From contig NC_052622.1 in NCBI RefSeq assembly GCF_016545825.1, positions 41,439,263 to 41,503,262 of the forward strand: 64,000 nt of DNA, read 5' to 3'. Source of the DNA: Eucalyptus grandis. Its lineage: Eukaryota; Streptophyta; Magnoliopsida; Myrtales; Myrtaceae. Position 1 is the stretch's first letter, and each line of letters opens with the position of its first letter. The notes below the pieces were generated by a model, which worked only from the letters and a program-made list of their open reading frames with translations, ran no database searches and was not told where the DNA came from. The translations under genes were made by a program, and so were the position numbers. Positions 60,296-64,000 of this stretch are shown here, piece by piece.

Positions 60296-61535
60296 ATGGA
60301 GGACGATGGTGGTGACAACAGCAGTTTGACTCTCTTAGAGTGCCTGAGAGGAAGATTGCTGGCAGAGAGACAAGCCTCTAGAGCAGCTAAAGACGATGCA
60401 GAGTTCATGGTTCAAAAGGTTTGATCTCTTCCTGGGATTTTATTCATTTCATTTATCTACGCAAATCTCATTCCTACAAATGTGTGCAAAAGAAAAGGGG
60501 TTTAGCGTTTTTCTCTGGATAACAACAGAACCGAGTTTCGCCTTCTAATGTGGCTTGGCTTGTAATGGTGAAATTTCTCTTAATATGATGCCTGTTTCTC
60601 ACTTTCTTATTTGATGTTGTGAAGTTGACAGAGCTGGAGGAGAAGCTGAGAGAAGAGATCAGATTGAGGGACAAGGCCGAGAAGAGGCTTAAATTCCTTA
60701 GGGGAAAGCTTGAAACTGCGAACATCCCATTTTCACCTACATTGGAGGAATCAGAAGAATCTTGCAGATCACCCATTGCTTCAGGCCCCAAAGACGCACG
60801 ATTAGAAAGAGCCAAGAGGCAGATCTCAGAGCAAGAAACTTCCCAAGACTCGAAAACCGATTCTTCAAATCACCTCAAGTCAAGTGATCACTCTGACACC
60901 CATGAAGCTCATCTTGATTGGGAAATTGATGATTTTCCTGCTGAAAAATCTGGCCAGCAAATCACCCCCAGTGATGAAGAGTTCAAGATTGATGACCCCA
61001 GGCATGTGTTCTAACTGACACTGTTCTCCAACTAAATATTCCTAGTGATATCACTTCTGTTTTACTACTGCATGCAACTTCAGTGGCCTAGAAAATTATG
61101 TGCAGAATTTCTGATTATCACCACTTATCCTAGTATCGATAAACAATTCAATACGCATGATCTTTTTATCTGGTCAGAACAATAAGCATGTTGAGTAATG
61201 CTAATTTAATTCATAGGAAGTGTGATCATATGTCAGATGTATTCCATGTTTTGCGGTCAACAGAGTTAATTAATTCAATTTCTAATGTTTCCTCTTCTAG
61301 TTCTCCCATGTTGAAAGCTTCAGTGGCAGAGCCAGAGACACGGAAAGGGATTGACAAGCAAGCTCCCAGCTTACTGGCACCGGTCCCAATCAAGCTTCCA
61401 GCAAAACCTCAGCCGAGAGAGATGAAGATAACGAGGAAAATCACAAGCCAAGCCCTTGATCCTCTGATCCACGCCAGAGTAAAGACTCGGAGTTCAATGG
61501 AAAGAAGGCATATGTTTAAAGCTCTGATCTGTTAA
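60296..61535 (+). CDS. Coiled-coil protein of unknown function, 3 exons, probable GC-AG intron
   Basis: Exons are 60296-60418, 60625-61001 and 61301-61535, giving 244 residues. Intron 1 is GT-AG. Intron 2 must start with GC (CCCAG/GCATGT) to keep the frame, joining DDP-S-SPMLKAS. Reading through instead stops after DDPRHVF. The N-terminal third (LECLRGRLLAERQASRAAKD, then KLTELEEKLREEIRLRDKAEKRLKFLRGKLE in two pieces) is heptad-like and highly charged, a clear coiled coil. A Ser/Asp/Glu-rich middle follows. The C-terminus is basic (KITRKITSQALDPLIHARVK, MERRHMFKALIC). No membrane span or targeting signal is obvious. It resembles small plant-specific coiled-coil proteins but I cannot name it. 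The leader has several upstream ATGs (about 60090-60290), which may reduce translation. Confidence 0.82.
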
Positions 61536-63043
61536 TACATGATAGCTGACACCAGCGACATCTTTCTCCGCCTTTGTCCTGCTTTTTCTTATTGTCCTTT
61601 CTAGAGGACAAGTTAGGCAATAATATGTTCCAAATTGTGCTTGAAACCTGAGATATTTAAAAACTGGAGGTGGTTTTTCCGGGACGCCTTGATTCTGAAC
61701 CCAGACCTTAGATATTTTTCCCTTCTTGCAGTTTCGCTGCTCAGTGTATTTATGAAGTCTTATTGAAAGGAGGTTGTCAGTTGCTTCTTGTGACTCAAGT
61801 CATGAGCCTAGGATGAATCATTGTACTCCCTTCCTTCATGTGAATTGACGGGAAAGTGTTAAATGTATAATCTATTGGTCAAGCCCGAGAATGAGTGACA
61901 AGATAAGACCGAACCATCACCATTACTCACCATGGGGTTGCCAACATAAATCGTTATGTTCCCAATTTAACCGCCTTTAGCCGTAAACGCATGGTTAGAA
62001 TGTCTGTGTATGCCACAGATCAAGTGGATGGTGCTCACGCAAAAATCGCGGTAAGCATTTAGGGAAGGGGGTTGATCACGACAGCATATAGGCCGAGCAT
62101 GATTCTTTTGCTATCGATTTTTCAGCTAGTGGGGGGTTCTTTAGGTCGCACCGGGGAGGATCGCTGGTGTTCCTACCCTATGGTTAATTCAGAAAAAATA
62201 AACCCTGAATACCGAAACAAATTAACCGCCCCAAAGTAGCAACCGACATGCATACGACCAATTACGCTTGAATAAGCTACTAATGAGAGACAACTGATGT
62301 TTTGCCCATAGGAGCAAAAGTAGAAGCTGGTGGTAGAGCTCCTCTATAAGTTTTTCGTTGGGCCAGTACTAGTTGAGCTATTCAGAGAAACCAGTCACTG
62401 CAGGCCAATTGCTGCATGAAACAGGGTTTACAATACTACTTTCCGTATTCATGTTAAGATGATTATTACTAGTTTCCTCTCAACACTCTGACAATTAGTT
62501 ATTACTGAGGGAGTTCCATGTAAACATAATCCTTTATCTTGTTCAGCGGCCCATAGGTGATAGGCAAAAGCACTCTGAATCCAGAACAATCTTTTGGAAT
62601 TTCTTCACGGTTGAAATGAATTTAGAAGCAAAATGCTTTCACAGGTTCACAGTGACAACATCACTCTCCAGTGTCCCTTAAGACAGTAGCTGTCTAAGAT
62701 ATAGACAGCACTCTGAATCCACAGCAAAAGTAGGCATCACTTCAAAATTCTTGATCTGAATCAGATCGGCATGTGTGGAACGTTTAAACAAGAATACATC
62801 CTCATACCCTTCTCAAAAGTCCAAATTGATTTATCCTGAGTTCTGCAAGAACACTAGACACAGAAGAAGAACACAATTTGCTCTGCAAGTTGATGTCGCT
62901 TGTGATGTTGATTTGTTGCCCAATAGGCGCATCCTCCTTTCTTAATAGCCAATTGAAGTTTTTGACAATAGATTAGAACTTCCACGCCAACACCAGTGTC
63001 TATTTGTTACTTCAGCTTTGACCTTGAACAAGTTCATATCCAC
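61536..63043. other. Intergenic stretch, nothing firmly recognised
   Basis: Contains the 3' UTR of the coiled-coil gene (left) and of the leftward NUP43 gene (right). No ORF of note or repeat border was found. Confidence 0.4.
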
Positions 63044-63677
63044 CTATGGCCTTGACAAGATGGCTATAGATTCCCACTCCAAACTACAGATTACCTCCTA
63101 ATTGATGAGAAATGACAAGTATCAGGAGAATAGATTGAACAAAAAAGATAAAAACTTATGACTCTGGGGAAAGCACTTACGGAGGGCTTTTGCGGGTCAA
63201 AGTCAAAGCTATTGATGGCACAGGGTTCAGCCAAGAGCTCCACCGGTTCTTTGCCTGAGAAGTCACCAACAGGAATGCTACCATTAGTACACAAGTCCTA
63301 CTATAATTTAAGAAACACTGGGTCAGCCATTGGATGAGTCCCCAGACTTAAAATTTGACAGAAGCATTCCTTAGTTTTTTGTCATATCAGTTCCACAAGC
63401 AATCATCCTACAAAGGGTCAATCATTTTTATCCTGGCCAGACAACTCCTACCTTCTTCCACAACAGCTAGAATCCCATCTTCTGAGCAGATCATGACAGG
63501 TAACATTCGTGAGCCAACATTAGAAGGCTTTATACTGCGATCATATTGGATTTCCCAAATCTCACTCTCAGACACCAAACTAGTCACTCCCTCACCCATC
63601 CCGACTCCAGATAAAATAATTGGCTGTTGTTGCCGCCGCAGATCCCAGGCAAATATGGTCCCCGATGATCCACCTGC
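63044..63677 (-). CDS. NUP43: NUP43-like WD40 nucleoporin, last three exons (partial at right edge)
   Basis: NUP43 is a beta-propeller subunit of the NUP107-160 Y-complex of the nuclear pore. Minus-strand exons 63677-63452, 63254-63181 and 63097-63044 join in frame with GT-AG introns. They encode AGGSSGTIFAWDLRRQQQP (a WD40 blade ending in WDLR), SESEIWEIQYD, VMICSEDGILAVVEE, then GKEPVELLAEPCAINSFDFD, and finally EVICSLEWESIAILSRP and stop. This agrees with the plant NUP43 C-terminus as I know it. Earlier blades must lie beyond 63,700 and mostly outside the window; the previous exon was not identified with confidence. No damage was seen in the visible part. Confidence 0.88.
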
Positions 63678-64000
63678 CTACAAGTACAGAAGATAAGTGA
63701 AACAGCCATAACAGGGAAGTTGATTATAAGTTGAGCCAGGTTGCCGGCAAGTCAAAATAATGTGTCAGGAAGAAAATTCTATCTGAACCACCAGGTAGAA
63801 CATTGCCTGCGAGCAAAATTGAATCTAATAAGAGAAGATATCAGAATGATGAAAATAGGTCAGATAGTTTTGGTTAATTGCTTTTTCCCTAGAGCTTGGT
63901 TCCTGGCTGATATACAAGCAATATGCATCCTCTGATTGAAAGTTAGGAACACAGAATTGACCTTGTGCCAGGCTAATTTCCTTTGCCATTCCATCGAACA
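63678..64000 (-). other. Upstream intron of the NUP43-like gene
   Basis: The 323 bases to the window edge should be intron or an unresolved exon of the leftward gene. A possible acceptor (TTTCAATCAG on the minus strand, near 63935) is followed by an open but unrecognised stretch. Confidence 0.4.

Noticed and set aside
60108..60329. 73-codon ORF upstream of the coiled-coil gene
   Set aside because: It overlaps the main start in another frame and has no family features. It may act as an upstream ORF but is not a supported gene.

Overview
The window is nuclear DNA of a flowering plant, almost certainly a eudicot. Genes have GT-AG introns, the proteins are plant-specific or plant-type (ER Ca2+-ATPase, ALS3-type transporter, PR-1/CAP protein, plant NUP43), and the space between them is AT-rich and full of plant retroelements and MITEs. 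GC-rich blocks built on 'gaggctcgagctcgcc'-like motifs inside MITEs recall Myrtaceae (eucalypt relatives), but that is a weak inference.

Left part (1-16.1 kb), gene-bearing: a complete 8-exon ECA1/ECA4-type Ca2+-ATPase (+), an unrecognised acidic protein with Trp-Pro motifs (+), a 4-exon type I membrane protein (-) whose signal-peptide exon was found by splice reconstruction, a single-exon CAP/PR-1-like secreted protein (+), and an ALS3-like UPF0014 membrane protein (-) with an apparent one-base deletion in exon 2. A tRNA-derived SINE and a PIF/Harbinger-type MITE lie between genes.

Middle part (16.1-53.5 kb), repeat-rich with no intact host gene: a 158-bp tandem array split by a 1,014-bp hAT-like element with perfect TIRs and TSD; a decayed Ty1/copia element; locally duplicated intergenic blocks (23.1-30.5 vs 35.6-38.2 kb; 30.5-32.35 vs 32.83-34.37 kb); a broken plant ferritin exon-1 fragment; two more SINEs with target-site duplications; a foldback element; and a 9.8-kb L1-type LINE (41,826-51,643). 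The LINE has a 15-bp TSD, and its reverse-transcriptase ORF contains about eight head-to-tail copies of a ~548-bp segment, which looks like a satellite arising inside a retrotransposon.

Right part (53.5-64 kb), gene-bearing again: a 6-exon mitochondrion-targeted RRM-like protein (+), a 3-exon coiled-coil protein that needs a GC-AG intron (+), and the 3' exons of a NUP43 WD40 nucleoporin gene (-) running off the right edge.

The genes are independent, normally spaced plant genes and do not form a pathway. I found no novel multi-gene system. The most unusual signals are the LINE-internal tandem array, GC-rich cores shared by otherwise different MITEs, the ALS3 frameshift and the ferritin fragment.
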